The notes: generated by a model not told the origin, from the letters alone. A stretch of 64,000 nt of DNA from Macrothele yani (GCA_039090855.1 CM076990.1:200823232-200887231), one strand, 5' to 3'; positions 42,984-55,256 are shown, numbered from the stretch's first letter. Program-made: numbers and translations.

Positions 42984-43670
42984 TGATTGATTTTGGAAAT
43001 TGTTGGTAGAAAAATGCCTAGGCTAATTTACCTATCCTTTTCCTGAATAGACAGAACACTAATGTGGTTAGCACTTTGGTCGTCTCTGAATGCCAAGTCT
43101 TCACACCACTTTCTGCTTGAATATTGGATAAATTTCTTGATGTCTTGCAGTTATTATAAATAAAAAATGATCCAAGTTTTGGTGCATTCTAAGAGTCACA
43201 AATGCTGTTTGTTTTGCTATATGCTTTGCCTACTCATTAGGCATTTTCACGCATCCTTTTTGTCCTCTCGTAGCATCATCAGACACTCAAAGAACTGAGA
43301 GTGTCATCAGCATGGAGAGTCCTTGCACTCGAGTGGCTGACAATTCCACAAGAGGATAAAAAGCAGATTGCTTGAAAATGCATGACAAGTGGATGAGACA
43401 TGCAGCAAAATAAAAAGCATCTGGGATCTCTAGGATACCTAGAAACCTCAACCACTTTTAATTTATGGTAATTGAGAAAAATCAATGAATTTACTAAAAG
43501 TTTAAGTTGAAAACTGTGTGGAGACTAGACATTAAGAGAAGATCATAGAAGTATTAGTGTCCTATCTATTCAGAATAATAATGAATGCTTACAAATGTTG
43601 TTGTTTTTTAATAACATAAATATTGAATATCAGGGTTAATTTGAAATTGTCTCTGAAGAAACCATTTGTG

Positions 43671-43673
43671 TGT

Positions 43674-43726
<53 letters not shown>
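43671..43726 (+). repeat. (TG)n microsatellite
   Basis: A nearly pure TG run interrupted once by TATG. Confidence 0.95.
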
Positions 43727-43727
<1 letters not shown>

Positions 43728-44211
43728 GTAATATATCCCTTGTTCTGATACTTCTCATATAGTATCAGTGTCAGAAGCCAAACTATCTTCTGGTGTTATT
43801 TGGCCTCCATACATCGTTTTCAAGAAGATAACAGTTTTTGATGATATATCTCTTTTATCAATTTTGGTTACTTTACTATCTTTCTACTTCATGTAGCTAT
43901 TTGGGTTTACTGTGGTGACATATATGTTAGGTGTGATCAGCTGATAGTTTACTGTTCATTCTATCTTCATGTAGTGATGTATATAATTATTTCATCATAT
44001 TCATTATATTTTCATTAAAAGTAAATCTTGTGTCTTCTCACTTGTGGGATTATCATCAGCTATCTATCTTTCACAACAAAACAGCAGCAAATTTTTTTGG
44101 AAATTTCAGTCTTCCTTTGGGCAAAAACCTTGTTTGTGCTTGTATATAACTCTATGAGATTTATTTATTAATCTCTTCAAGTAATTCTATCACGTGCTAC
44201 ATAGATTTTTG

Positions 44212-44525
44212 AGCATTTTGACATGAGCTGTCAAATTTTCTGCTCATCACGTTTTATTTGACCTTCGTCGGAAGAGCTACACAGGTTTTTGGTTGGTTCT
44301 TATTACTTTGAATAACATAAACATAAAATTTTGTTATATTAATAAAATTCTGTTATTATCTATCTAGCTGCCCAAATGGCCAAGTGAAAGTATTTACAAC
44401 ATTAACACAAAAGTAATAAGAACCAACCAAAAACCTGTGTAGCTCTTCTGACGAAGGTCAAGTAAAACGTGACGAACAAAAAATTTGACAGCTCATGTCA
44501 TAATGCTCCAAAAAAAAAAAAAAAA
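44212..44525. repeat. Inverted repeat of about 100-bp arms ending in poly(A)
   Basis: Left arm about 44212-44312 and right arm about 44408-44508 are reverse complements with a few differences (words GAGCATTTTGACATGAGCTG and AGAGCTACACAGGTTTTTGG). The right arm is followed by about 18 A. CTGACGAAGGTCAA in the right arm resembles PLE 3' ends, but the 19-nt spaced AAAATTTG block of families A to C is not met. The spacer holds half of a 45-bp direct repeat. Confidence 0.75.
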
Positions 44526-44733
44526 AACTTGTCTGTGCTGTTTTTCTGTTAGAGCTTATATTTTCTGTTTTCCCATTTAATATTTTTTAATTGCATTTTC
44601 ATGATCAAAAAATATGTTTCCAGACATAAAAGACATTGACTATTGCTTCAGTTTACATGTCTTATTCGTTGAACTGTTCAAGTTATATAAATTCTGTTAT
44701 TATCTATCTAGCTGCCCAAATGGCCAAGTGAAA
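44345..44733 (+). repeat. 45-bp direct repeat pair 344 bp apart
   Basis: An identical 45-base sequence (starting AAATTCTGTTATTATC, ending GGCCAAGTGAAA) is found at 44345-44389 and 44689-44733. The second copy runs into the SINE; the first lies in the loop of the inverted repeat. The length is too great for an ordinary target duplication. Confidence 0.85.
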
Positions 44734-44930
44734 CAAATCATTGGCTTCTAATTATTTGTCCAAGATTGGTCGGGCTTTGAATCCCAGGTGAGGTGTGGAT
44801 GGTGTGCTTGCCTTATACAACATTGGGTCTCTGCTTTCCCTGGAACCAGTGGCCCTAAATTAGGAATGGGCAACTGCTTATAGCCTAAAAAGTTGCTTCC
44901 ATTGGTCATTAGACCCCCAAAACAAAATAA
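44705..44930 (+). mobile_element. tRNA-derived SINE family 1 (copy b)
   Basis: Degenerate head, then GGAACCAGTGGCCCTAAATTA and GGGCAACTGCTTATAGCC body shared with the other copies, ending in an A-rich tail. The B-box region is GGGCTTTGAATCCC. Confidence 0.75.
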
Positions 44931-45122
44931 AAAAGAATAATCTGTTTACCTTTTTCTTTTTAACAGTAAGAGGAAATATTCATGGTTCCTTTTTAAATCA
45001 GGAAATATGAATGAATTATATTGACATTTAACTTTCCTTTTTTAAAAATTAATTATCATTGTTTAGTAAGAAGCAATTTTTACAAACTTTATTTTACTAT
45101 TAACATCTTAACACATCCTTAC

Positions 45123-45236
45123 TTATCTGGCATCTGTTTCCTGTCCATCCTGGTAAGCATGTGCAAATGAAAGTGGAATTGATTTCAGAACAGACACCTC
45201 TATTTAGACACGGTGAAGTAGCGCAAGGATTATCAA
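45123..45236 (-). CDS. Jagged/Serrate-like Notch ligand, exon for EGF repeat 4
   Basis: A 114-bp, phase 1-1 exon with acceptor TCTTTCAG and donor GTAAGG. It encodes VDNPCATSPCLNRGVCSEIN then FICTCLPGWTGNRCQI, a non-calcium-type EGF repeat as expected for the fourth repeat of Jagged proteins. In frame with the exons at 49124-49243 and 41669-41782. Confidence 0.88.
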
Positions 45237-45658
45237 CTGAAAGATATGTAAAAATCATAATAGTGAATTTCATATACACATTAATATTCTTAAGTAAACA
45301 CATGCAAAAATTGTCACACTGAAATTAAAACTTGCCTTTCCCCCCAAAAAAATGACAGGCACTGGAAATAATTTAAAACATTAATGGTAATAAATTCGAT
45401 GGTTGAAATAGTAACCACTGTATTTCTTGGTACCTAAAGCATGAAATTTTGATTTGTCAATCAACAGAAGGTTGTGAATAAAGATATTCAGGTGTGCATC
45501 ATGATTTTGGTTCAGTAAACCAGCCAGCAGACAAATGATATAGCAAGGAAATCTAAAAGAAAAAATAAAGATATGCCTTCACAGGAATTTTGTCCTGCCT
45601 GCAAAGCGGTATTTTCTTTTGTAATCAATTACAATACACCATGTGAGATACAGAAGAA

Positions 45659-45689
<31 letters not shown>

Positions 45690-46526
45690 TATTTGCAAAA
45701 CAGTTTGGTGACTGAGGGTTGGATTGTCATGCAGAAATGAAGAAAAAGAAAAGTATTTATATTATGCTTTTGCTTTGCTATAGTTATTTTTGGCATAGAA
45801 ATATTATAATTTATGATCCACATGATTAAAAATTCGGGAATGATATATATACTGGAAATAAATTTGTTGATTGCGTATAGTAAAAATATGCTTTTTTTTA
45901 TTCTCACATCCACCATGAAGGTTGGTATATCAGCCAATTCAGCCCACCATTTAACAGATGGCAATCACAACAATAAAAAATTCATTTGATTGGCTCATTG
46001 GTTATCTTGCTATATGTGTTTTTATGAAGTATGCTTTAAAATTTCCCATACTCCTGAGGAGGCCAAGTAAAAAATAAAAAGGCAATCAAATATTCCTACA
46101 TTAATCTTTATTACTGTTGACATCTGGCAATTATGATGGCTGAATGGAATTTTTATTTGTGTTCTACTTGTTTATTTTTTATTTTTTTGGATGATTCTTG
46201 ATGATTTTCTTGTTAGTGAAATTATTTCTGCACGAAAGTTGTTTTTAGAAATAAAAATCCCTAGATGTATTTTGTTTTATCCTTTCTGTTATAATTGCAC
46301 TACTAGTTTTTAAATAGATCCTATCATATTGAATTCATAGTAGTTGTATTTCTCTGAGTAGATGCTGTTTAATCAGCTTTATACAGTATTAACTAGGTGC
46401 TTGGTGATTATAATGGGTTTGAGTTGTAAAGATATGCGAATTAAAAGAAACTGATTTGGATACTTATCAAATCCAGAATTAACTTCTGCAAACAGCTTAT
46501 TATAATGACACCTGTTGAGTCTACTC

Positions 46527-46531
46527 ATACA

Positions 46532-46562
<31 letters not shown>

Positions 46563-47365
46563 CACTAAGCTGTTCTCTGAGATTCAGAGGTTAGCTCCAA
46601 AATGAAATACAAACTTCCAGATATTTTTACTTATTGTTGTCGTATCAAACTTCGCCATTTACAGCGATCTTGACATACAACTCGTGCTTCACTAATATCC
46701 ATTACACGCCGTACACAAGATCTTTTATACTTCATACTCATAATCTTTTTCTCATGCAGACACTCCTGAATCTGATCCACCCATGTCTTCCTTGGCCTTC
46801 CTCTGCCTTTCCTTCCTGCCACTTGGGCTGAAAAGATTTTCTTAGTAAGCATTTCATCACTCATTCTTTCAACATGGCCAAACCACCGAAGCATATTGGT
46901 CTCCACCTTGCTAACAACATTTTGCTTCACATCACACAACTGCAATACGTCTTCATTTCTCACACAATCATATCGTGTCTTGCCACAAACCCCACGTAAG
47001 TAACGCATTTCTCCAGCACACAAACGACTCCTATGTTTCTTCTGCAGTACCCAGGTTTCACTGCCATACATCAGAGTACGAACAATTACAGTTTCATACA
47101 CAGCCATGCGGGACTCTCTAGAGAACCCATCATTCCTGTGAAAACCTCCCAGAGCAGCTATGACTTTCAAAGAAGAATTCACTCGCCTACTGATTTCACC
47201 ATCCAACTTGTTCTCTCTGTCAAACATGCTTCCTAAATACACAAACTCACTCACCTGGTCAATCACAGTGCCATTTATACTTACATTACATTCAGTGCTA
47301 CCCATTCCTCTCTCAAACACCATAACTTTGGTTTTTCCCTTATTTATACTCAGTTTCTTCACCAA
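46527..47365 (-). mobile_element. 5'-truncated LINE (RTE-like) with (ATGT)n tail
   Basis: The minus-strand 3' end (46563-46660) matches 39050-39150 and ends in a pure (CATA)n run on the plus strand (46527-46562), i.e. (TATG)n on the element strand. Microsatellite-like tails are usual for RTE-type LINEs. The 5' break is near 47365, within the RT C-terminal region. Confidence 0.8.
46631..47365 (-). pseudogene. LINE reverse transcriptase C-terminal region
   Basis: A continuous 244-codon frame includes LSINKGKTKVMVFERG, FVYLGSMFDRENKLDGEISRR, TVIVRTLMYGSETWVLQ, MLRWFGHVERMSDE and KGRGRPRKTWVDQI. This is the conserved tail after the palm of RTE/CR1-like LINE reverse transcriptases. It is open to its stop near 46631 but lacks the catalytic palm, so it is a truncated copy with an intact remaining frame. 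Confidence 0.88.
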
Positions 47366-48129
47366 AAATGAGAAATTATATGCAAAACGTTTTGCATAAA
47401 AAATAAATCTTAATTTTTCCTATGGGCAAGTACCCTCTTCCTTCCATTTTGCTGTTAGTTTAATTCACATCCACGTAAATGGAAAATCTCCTGCAATCAC
47501 CAGGACAACTTTGCAATGATCATAGAAAGTACATTTTTTTCTGCACTTAAAATTTTTGACTGAAGCTTTTGTCTTTCTTTGAAGATGATCAAAAAATGAA
47601 AAAAGAAGTTTTCAATGTTAACAAGAAAGGGGGATAACTGCGGTGCAAATTGAAAAATGAAATAAGTGACATATTTTCTGACTATAGCACAGTGGCCATA
47701 AACTTGATTTTACAAACAAGCAGCTCTGAAATGTGTTGTTTAACTAGGTGCAGCTTATAACCAATTTCAGTGACATTACAAATGCCAACCATTGTTTACG
47801 ATATGTGTAAAAAAATCGCTTTGTTAATCATTTATAGCGTACATTGAACTACAAAAAATTTAGAGTTCTGACTCCCTTGATTATTAGCATGGATGGGAGC
47901 CTCATGGTTGTGCAAAAGAAATCTTGAACCCTGATATGAATTGAAGAACCCTAAAAAGGTTTAGACTAGGCATACAGTAGGTTGCCTCCAAATTCAGGTG
48001 ACTTGAAAAATATTGAGTTGTATTTTCTAAAACATTTTGGGAGATACAGTAGCTTTCTTATGCATATAATAAATTTTATTCTTTCATAGTCTTCCAAACT
48101 TGGAAGCAACTCTCTCTGTCATTCTCCTC

Positions 48130-48131
<2 letters not shown>

Positions 48132-48185
<54 letters not shown>
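48132..48185 (+). repeat. (CA)n microsatellite
   Basis: An uninterrupted ACACAC run of about 54 bp. Confidence 0.95.
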
Positions 48186-48187
<2 letters not shown>

Positions 48188-49123
48188 TTTTGAGATTGGA
48201 AGAAAAATTTAATGAGGTTACTTGGCATAAATAATTAATCTAAGGTGCTCTCACAATAACTTCAGTGTGATCCTTCATGAAATACAAAAGCTGCAATCGA
48301 AAAAATGTTCATGCGACTGTATTGACACTAGTACTTCAAATATTCAACAGATGCTCACTCATCACTCTAGAGAGAGAGAGAGAGATCCAATTTAATTTTT
48401 ATCATGAGCGAATTTTGCAAAAAACCATGAGACTAACTCTCCACTGCAACTTTATGTCATTTGTAGAGGGGATGGGAGGGGAATAGCCAACGTCTATATA
48501 ATTATCGGGCAAGGGAAATTTAGAGATCAACAGCAGAAGAGAGCATAGCTATAAGTAATTTTATAATGACCAGCTATGTAATAGCTGAATTTTAAAATTA
48601 AAGAACTTGAAAAAATTCCCAACCTTTTTTTACCACTATGAAGTACTATAACAGTTCTCTACATGCATAAGTTTACATACTCATTTTGCATTTAGATTAA
48701 CAAGACTGATGAAAAATATTGCAATAACTTAAGACAAACCTTTTTATAATAGCCACTTCTAAATGACTGTCATTTTTTGGCAGTCAGTGATGATTGTTTT
48801 TTGCAGGCTTCACTGCACATGGATCTAATGACCTAAACAATCATTAAGAAGTTTTGATATCAGTTAAACTCACTTTTGCCTTAGTTTAATAAGAACCGGT
48901 AATTATGTCTCAATAATACAGTGACATATACATTTATGCGAGACATTTTCAAAAAAAAAAAAAAAAAAAAAAAGTCTTCACATTCAAAATGCCCCAATAA
49001 ACGATACTCATTTGATTTACACTCATAGTTTTCAATAATAGCAAAAATGCTACTATCCATTTGCATAATTTATGCATTTTCTGCAAGGTTTTATGCTTTT
49101 AGAAATTGTAAACATACACTAAC

Positions 49124-49243
49124 CAATATCACAGTTCGCTCCAGAAAAACCTTCAGGACACCGACATATGTACTGATCTGGAGGAGTTGGTTCACAAGTG
49201 CCACCATTCTGACAAGGTTCATGTGTGCCACAGAAATTCAAGT
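49124..49243 (-). CDS. Jagged/Serrate-like Notch ligand, exon for EGF repeat 3
   Basis: A 120-bp, phase 1-1 exon with acceptor TATTGTAG and donor GTTAGTG. The G left over from the previous exon completes Asp to give [20 protein letters not shown] then [16 protein letters not shown]. The CGTHEPC start and the two-proline loop are typical of the third EGF repeat of Jagged/Serrate ligands, part of the region close to the Notch-binding DSL domain. Confidence 0.9.
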
Positions 49244-49762
49244 CTACAATAAAAAAGCATGATAAATATTAAGCGCTTTAAAAATATATAAATCTAAGTG
49301 TCACAGTAAATAATACATCAAATATTTTTCATGAAGAAAGTACTTTTACAAAGAAAATAAAGGCTTCTTTCACATAGAGATAAAATTGTGCAATTGAAAA
49401 TAGCATACAAAATACACAGGTGTGCAGGTAACATGCAATACAAATTAATATTCAACAAGAAAGATGACACAGAATTTTTGGTTGTAATAAGCATATCTTT
49501 TGAATCACTTCCATCATGAAAAATGTAATTCAAAGCAGATATTTAGAAAATCTAACAATTCAGCAAAGAAAATGCACTTAAGAAAATACACAAAATACAC
49601 TTAAGAAGAAAATACATTTAGCATACCACCCAGGAAAAACTAATTCAAAATTTGCAATGTGAGCAGGGTTATTCATAGTAGAACTGGTTAAAAACAACGA
49701 CAGATTTTTGCAATCAATAAGACATCCAAAAATAGAAATAGCTACTTACACTCATTTGCTGC

Positions 49763-52610
49763 CAGGGTTGGATTGACCAGTGATGTGCTCATGTGGTGGT
49801 CCACTGCTGAAGCATTCTTTTTCTTTTCTTTTTTTTTTCAAAATCGCATTATTCAAATTTGGTAAGCAATACGTTTTCTCATAACTTTGGTGTGTGTGTG
49901 TGCATGTGCATGTGCAGCTTCAAACCGTCAGTGAAAATTTTTTGGACTGACATCTCTTGAAATTGTGTTATGCCAACCAAGGATTTATGTTACTGTGAAT
50001 GTGAGATATTCTTTTGTCCCAACATTCAGCTGCTGGGTTGCTGATGCTCAATATGGAGTTTCACCTCTGAATCTTTCATTCTCGTACACTCCGTAATGGT
50101 TGTAATAGAATGTTTTTATATGACTAACAGTCTGCTTCACATTCCCCATTTTTCTATAAACCAGCAGTACCCATCTAATTATGTGGTGTCTGCTACCAGC
50201 CCCTGATAAGCAAAACTTATATGTAAAGACCTGGCACGAGCAATTTTGTGATTCATACCTAGGTTAAAGCTCAAAGTGCCACATACGGAGGATTCAGTTT
50301 TCAATCTGCAGACTCAGAGGGGGCTGGTGGCTACAGCATATAGAACTTATACAGTCACCTCATTGTATTCAGTTGCTTGTTTTGCATGGCAGGAAATTTC
50401 TGCAATCAATAACTTTGAGATAGCTTTAGATTTAATTTTTTTTATTTAGAAATTTGTTATTTTTCACAGTGAATGTGTAATCAAAATTGATTTCATCAGT
50501 TAAAGTAACATATTGTGCTACTTAAAAAACGAAAAAACCATCCACAAAAGGAAAGATGGTGCAGAGAAACAGGATGGGGGAGGAGGAGGAACAGAAACTC
50601 ATGCTTCAAGAAGCTGTCAAGTACAAAAAAAGTATGCGACTTTCTGTTTACTAACACAAAATCAAAGGAATTGATTTCATCTCTACCAAGTGAGACGGGT
50701 ACAAGAAGCTTTAACTGTTGCAGTTGGGCAAACGGAAACAGCACCCAAAGCCCTGGACCAGGCTGGATCTTCCGGTGCACAAATTAAACAGAAAGCCAAA
50801 GAGGTGACAAATTTTACTCTGTTGAATTTGGTGCAGACTGATTTGGTGAAGCAAAACCGAAATCACTGACAAACAAATTTATTTGAATCATGCTGAATTA
50901 ATTCCATCTTTGCCAAGTACTTCGTTTTCGAGAGATCTGTCTTTAACCAGATCTCAAATTATTTGTATGCAAAGTACTAGTGGAAAAACCCTTGACAAGG
51001 ACACTTTATTTTCGAGCCCATGCTCGAAGGGGTTAAACAGTTTTTTTAATGTGCATCTGATTCAACCCTTTACGGGATCATTTCCTTGGAGACCAAAGTA
51101 AAATAATTGCTAATCTAGGATAATCAATTAATAATTAAGTGTTAATTATTATTTAGAATTATATAAATTCATTTATAAATTAACAATTTTATAGATAATG
51201 AAAATACTGATTTACAAAATTTTCATACAAAGACTTATGTAATGTGAAGGGTTATACATTTATTAAATGTGGATAATGTTAACTAAAGTACTTCTCTCTC
51301 GGTGTTCAATTTCTCAGAGTTACTTATAAAGGCGGAATTTTAAAAGCAGTTATTTTATGAAATAAATAATAGTGTAGAATATTGAAAATTGTAAAGTTTA
51401 GCTAGTACTTTAATAAAATTATACTTACCTATTTTAGCATCATTGTACAAAGTAACTGCGCTTTGCCGCCATTAACTTCAAAATGTGGATCCTCCTATAT
51501 TTACTTCTACTTCTCAATAAACATTCAGTAATGCAAGTCCAGAAAGTCGAGAATTAGACATTGTGTTTCGAAGATACATTTTCCTGACATGGGAGTAGAA
51601 AATGTACTTTCTAGGGCGGCTGCTGAGACAGGAAACGTTGATAGAATTTTTAGTAATTTCTTGATATTGGGGTAAAAAAACAACAAAAAAGAAAAAAAAA
51701 ACAAAAAAAAACCCAGCAACTTCACATCTTGATAAGGGTTCTATCGCAGTGGTTGGTCTTTCCTCTTGTCTTATTGTTAATAAAGGCTTCTTCCAAGAGT
51801 GTGAGCAACAGCAAGTAAACACTGCGAGTGTATTGTTGGCACATGGAAATATGCGCCAAAGAAATGAATTCAAAGGGATTAAAAAAATTTGTGACTTTGT
51901 TTAGAAAAAATGTAATTTAAGTCAGTTTTTTTATCGGTTTTTCAGATTCATCTTGATATTTTAATGAACAAGATTTAAGACTCGGCTTTAAAAGAAAAAA
52001 AGAAAACATGATCCGGCATTCAAGAGGAAAATGTGCCTTGATATCCAATGGGAGGAGCTTGAACCCCCTGATGCTCTCCCTTTCCTACGCCAATACGGTG
52101 TCTTATAATATGCAAAATAAGTCTTCTTACTGCTCAGTGTGCTTACCATATTCATAAGCTAAAGATGTAAATGCATTCGTTAAAGAAATGGGTGACTGCT
52201 GGAACCGGTGGAACAAAATATTATATTTAGGAGTTTAAACTGTTTTGTGACATTTTTGCAATTTTATTTGAAAGCAAGAAAACACCAATTAAACCAGCCT
52301 TTTTAAAAAGAGAAATAAGAAGGGAGTAGCTGCTTAAAATTATGGTATGTAACGATAATCAATTTTATATGTGGAAAGTACAAGTAATCAATGCAGGAAT
52401 GGCAGATTTAGAGTTGGGCGCACAGATGAGATTCACATGGGTTCGACGTTCTAAATTTGAATTTGCTTACTTTTCTTGCAAGCTTTAGATGCTTATTCTG
52501 GTCCAAATATGCGCAGCCAGGAAAGGCAGTGTCTATATTAACATAATTAATAAAAAAACATATACATATACATATATTATGGCCGATTAGTCGTATCCAG
52601 TCCAACCCTG
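49763..52610. mobile_element. hAT-type DNA transposon, decayed or non-autonomous
   Basis: The left end CAGGGTTGGATTG (49763) and the right end complementary CAGTCCAACCCTG (ends 52610) form 13-bp inverted termini with one mismatch. Adjacent 8-bp flanks are TTTGCTGC (49755-49762) and CTTGCTGC (52611-52618), a 7/8 match and the expected hAT target-duplication length. The interior is 2.8 kb. No transposase dimerisation or RNase-H-like motifs are recognised. Short Lys/Arg-rich frames near 50515-50787 and 50883-51101 may be remnants of an N-terminal region, but I cannot prove it. Confidence 0.7.
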
Positions 52611-53089
52611 CTTGCTGCTGAAAAGTATGTTACGAAAATTAACTAACTGTGACCGAAAAGTTTCTCACAGCAGAAGAAAGATATCACAGACAAAGGGGTT
52701 TTCAAATTGAACAGGTGAAAGAAGAGATATAAAGGAAAACATATTATATCTTTACACCCCTTACTAAAAAGCTTTGTGTTACTTAACAAAGAAAATGGTT
52801 TTAAAACACTTCATAAGAAAACTATCCAGCAAAAAATGATTTTTCTGATGGATTTTTAGAATCGAATAATTATTTTCAAATAGAAATATATGCTGACGTC
52901 CCCAGGCAGAAGAATACTGAATAATGGAAAGTTAAAACATATACTAAAAATATCTTTAAGCAAAAGCTTTGCTGAGAAAAATAATTTTTCAAATACGTCT
53001 TTTGAAAGCAGACATAGTGTGAAAAAAGTTTAGAAATGTACACCCCCAACCGGAAATACTGAGCTTAATTTTATTTAAAGAAGATAATG

Positions 53090-54230
53090 TTCTCCATCTT
53101 TACTGTAACAAATGGCATACAGTACAAAAAGAAATCGTTCAATGGGATTCTTAGTAGTGGAGATAGGTTGCAAGCAGAAAGACACACTAACAGCATTCAG
53201 CACTAGAACTGTGAACTACAAAAAACCCATGATTACATGCAAAGAGTTCTGTATGGTGAATGGTATCTGGTGCAAAAATAATTTTCTAAATCAGACTTTT
53301 AGAAGCAGAGATATTGAGAAAAACAAATTAAATACTTACGCTCCTAGTGGGGAAATTGTACATTCCTTTGGGCAGGATATTCACGCAAAATGTGTGCATA
53401 GTTAGTAGCATCTGATTGAAAATGGATTTTTTAAATTGGGCATTTTGCCATGCAGATACCATGCAGATATTGTTGCACATGTATTGTAAATGAAAAAATG
53501 AACTTATGCTATCTGGCGGCAAACTTGTGTGCTAAGAAAAATTTGAAATCATATGCAAATATTTGCTCCAGAAATGCTCTATATAATATTTTTCAGCATA
53601 TATATATATATATGTACTGCCTGGCAGAAAACTATGTATTATTGTAAGCAGAAGGTATTCTCAAAAGCTTTTCCTGGTGAACAGTATCTTACCACTAAAT
53701 AATTTTTTTAAATCAAGTTTTCAGAAGCACAAACATTGTGGTAAATACATCAGAAATAAATATATTCACTTACCCCTGCCCCCTATTGGCTAAACCTTCT
53801 TTGCCAAAAACGAGAAATTATATGCAGAACGTTTCCCAACAAGAACTCTGTCCGAGGCAAAAAGAATCTTTCAAATCGGACTTTTTAGGAGCAGAAATAC
53901 CTGTGAAATTGTAATTTAACATTACATCCCCTAGCGGAATAACTACTCATTACTTGAAAAAGAAACTGTGTCCAAAATAGTCTTCATAATATATGGTATT
54001 GAAGGGAAGATAGAACTGTTTCAATTGGATACTTAGAAGCAATTGTATGGGACAAAATGCATTTTGAAATACAGTAGATAGCATCTGCATTTATGCCATG
54101 AAGTGTGAAGTTATGCATTCGTAAAAAAAAAGAAAAAAAAAAGAGAAAGCAAGGAACATTGTTCTCATATTTCAAGCTTCCCAATGCAAAAGGAATTTTT
54201 CAAATTAGGCTTATAGTTAGAGAGTTATGG
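53090..54230 (+). repeat. Dispersed non-coding repeat, copy 2
   Basis: Homologous to 1640-3330 in the same orientation, without the PLE interruption. Internal units share 'GAGAAATTATATGCAGAACG', 'CCGAGGCAAAAAGAATC' and 'AGAAGCAGAGATATTGAGAAA'. A fragment sharing GAGAAATTATATGCA also lies at 47366-47385. No coding potential. Confidence 0.6.
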
Positions 54231-54418
54231 TGTCCACAAATGAATGAACAGATGCTCGTCGTTTTCTTTTTTTACAAAAGATGTCATAAAAAAGTACAGC
54301 TGATATCAAAAGTAACTGACTTTTATATAGGCCTCACATCAAATTCCTGATTAGAAACTCAGAAAACTGAAGCAGGACAATTTTTCCATTTCTGATATTT
54401 GAATGGAATGCCAAAATG

Positions 54419-54625
54419 AGCTGCCATGGTGGCGCAGTGGTCTAAGTGCTGCTTCTGACCAGTTGTCCGACTGGGGTCCAGGTTCGAATCGCAGTGAGGC
54501 ATGGATGTTGTGTTTTCCTTACGCCACCAAATCTCTCCCTTTTCTGGAACCAGTGGCCCTAAATTAGGGATGGGTGATGCTTATAGCCCATTGAGTTGCT
54601 CATACAGTGATCATGACCCCCCCCC
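54419..54625 (+). mobile_element. tRNA-derived SINE family 1 (copy c)
   Basis: The head GGTGGCGCAGTGGTCTAAG (A-box TGGCGCAGTGG) and GGTTCGAATCGC (B-box) are both well preserved. The body has GGAACCAGTGGCCCTAAATTA and GCTTATAGCCCATTGAG. It ends with GACCCCCCCCCCC. Confidence 0.85.
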
Positions 54626-55063
54626 CCAATTCATTTGAAGTTTCCTTACTGAGCAATGGCTGATTTTTATTGATGATCAGATCACACTTTTGCCAAGTCC
54701 AGGTACAATTTCATGCTAGGAACAGTTATCCATAAAACGGTGTATAACCATAAAAAGTGCTACATCCTCTAACTTTAATACATAAATGGTGAGTAAAGGT
54801 GGGCTAGATTACAATTTTAGCAACTAAGTTGAAAACAATGAAGTCCTTGTAGGTACCCAAAGCTGACCAAGATAAATTTTTGAAGCATGCTGGATTAAAA
54901 CAAAATTCAAAGCATGAAATGTACCCACACAGAATTTCAAAGCATAATCTTAAATACCTCCTTATTCAGTCTTTGCATATTGTTTACTCCAGATAGAGAG
55001 TTTCTGATGTTTTATGATTTGCAGAACCATACCTTTAAAATTGAAGTACATGGATATACATAC

Positions 55064-55197
55064 CTCTATCACAGAGTATTCCTCCCCAGTTGATGTCACA
55101 AATGCATTGCCAAGGTGTACCATTACAGTAGCCATGTTTGCATCCTGGATATGGCATACACTGATCACAGAGCTCTGACTTCCATCCTGGACGGCAT
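55064..55197 (-). CDS. Jagged/Serrate-like Notch ligand, exon for end of EGF 1 and EGF 2
   Basis: A 134-bp exon with acceptor CTCATTCAG and donor GTATGT. It encodes [19 protein letters not shown], then [19 protein letters not shown] and LCDR. The [10 protein letters not shown] and PWQC..NWGG blocks are diagnostic of the first two EGF repeats just after the DSL domain in Delta/Serrate/Jagged ligands. With the insert-bearing tenth repeat, the gene is a Jagged/Serrate orthologue: a single-pass membrane ligand that activates Notch on neighbouring cells. This is the most upstream exon in the window; the DSL, N-terminal and signal-peptide exons lie beyond 64000. Confidence 0.92.
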
Positions 55198-55256
55198 CTG
55201 AATGAGGAAAAAATCAAGTAAAGAACCAAACATTGTGAATATAATAAAAATTACAA

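Larger units (their letters stand above)
41783..45122 (-). other. Jagged-like gene intron (EGF 4 to EGF 5 exons)
   Basis: A 3.3-kb intron. It has a mariner relic (42385-42722), two adjacent hairpins (42741-42983), a long (TG)n (43671-43726), an inverted repeat with poly(A) (44212-44525) and a SINE (44705-44930). Positions 41783-42384 and 42984-43670 show nothing recognisable. Confidence 0.75.
45237..49123 (-). other. Jagged-like gene intron (EGF 3 to EGF 4 exons)
   Basis: A 3.9-kb intron with a LINE 3' part (46527-47365), (TTA)n (45661-45687), (CA)n (48132-48185), (GA)n (48369-48386) and a poly-A run (48950-48973). A word shared with the dispersed repeat (GAGAAATTATATGCA) flanks the LINE at 47366-47385. 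Other stretches are featureless. Confidence 0.75.
49244..55063 (-). other. Jagged-like gene intron (EGF 2 to EGF 3 exons)
   Basis: A 5.8-kb intron with a hAT element (49763-52610), a copy of the dispersed repeat (53090-54230) and a SINE (54419-54625). Positions 49244-49762, 52611-53089 and 54630-55063 show nothing recognisable. Confidence 0.75.

Noticed and set aside
43671..43726. Regular short repeats as a CRISPR-like array
   Set aside because: Simple dinucleotide microsatellite in an animal intron, no spacers.
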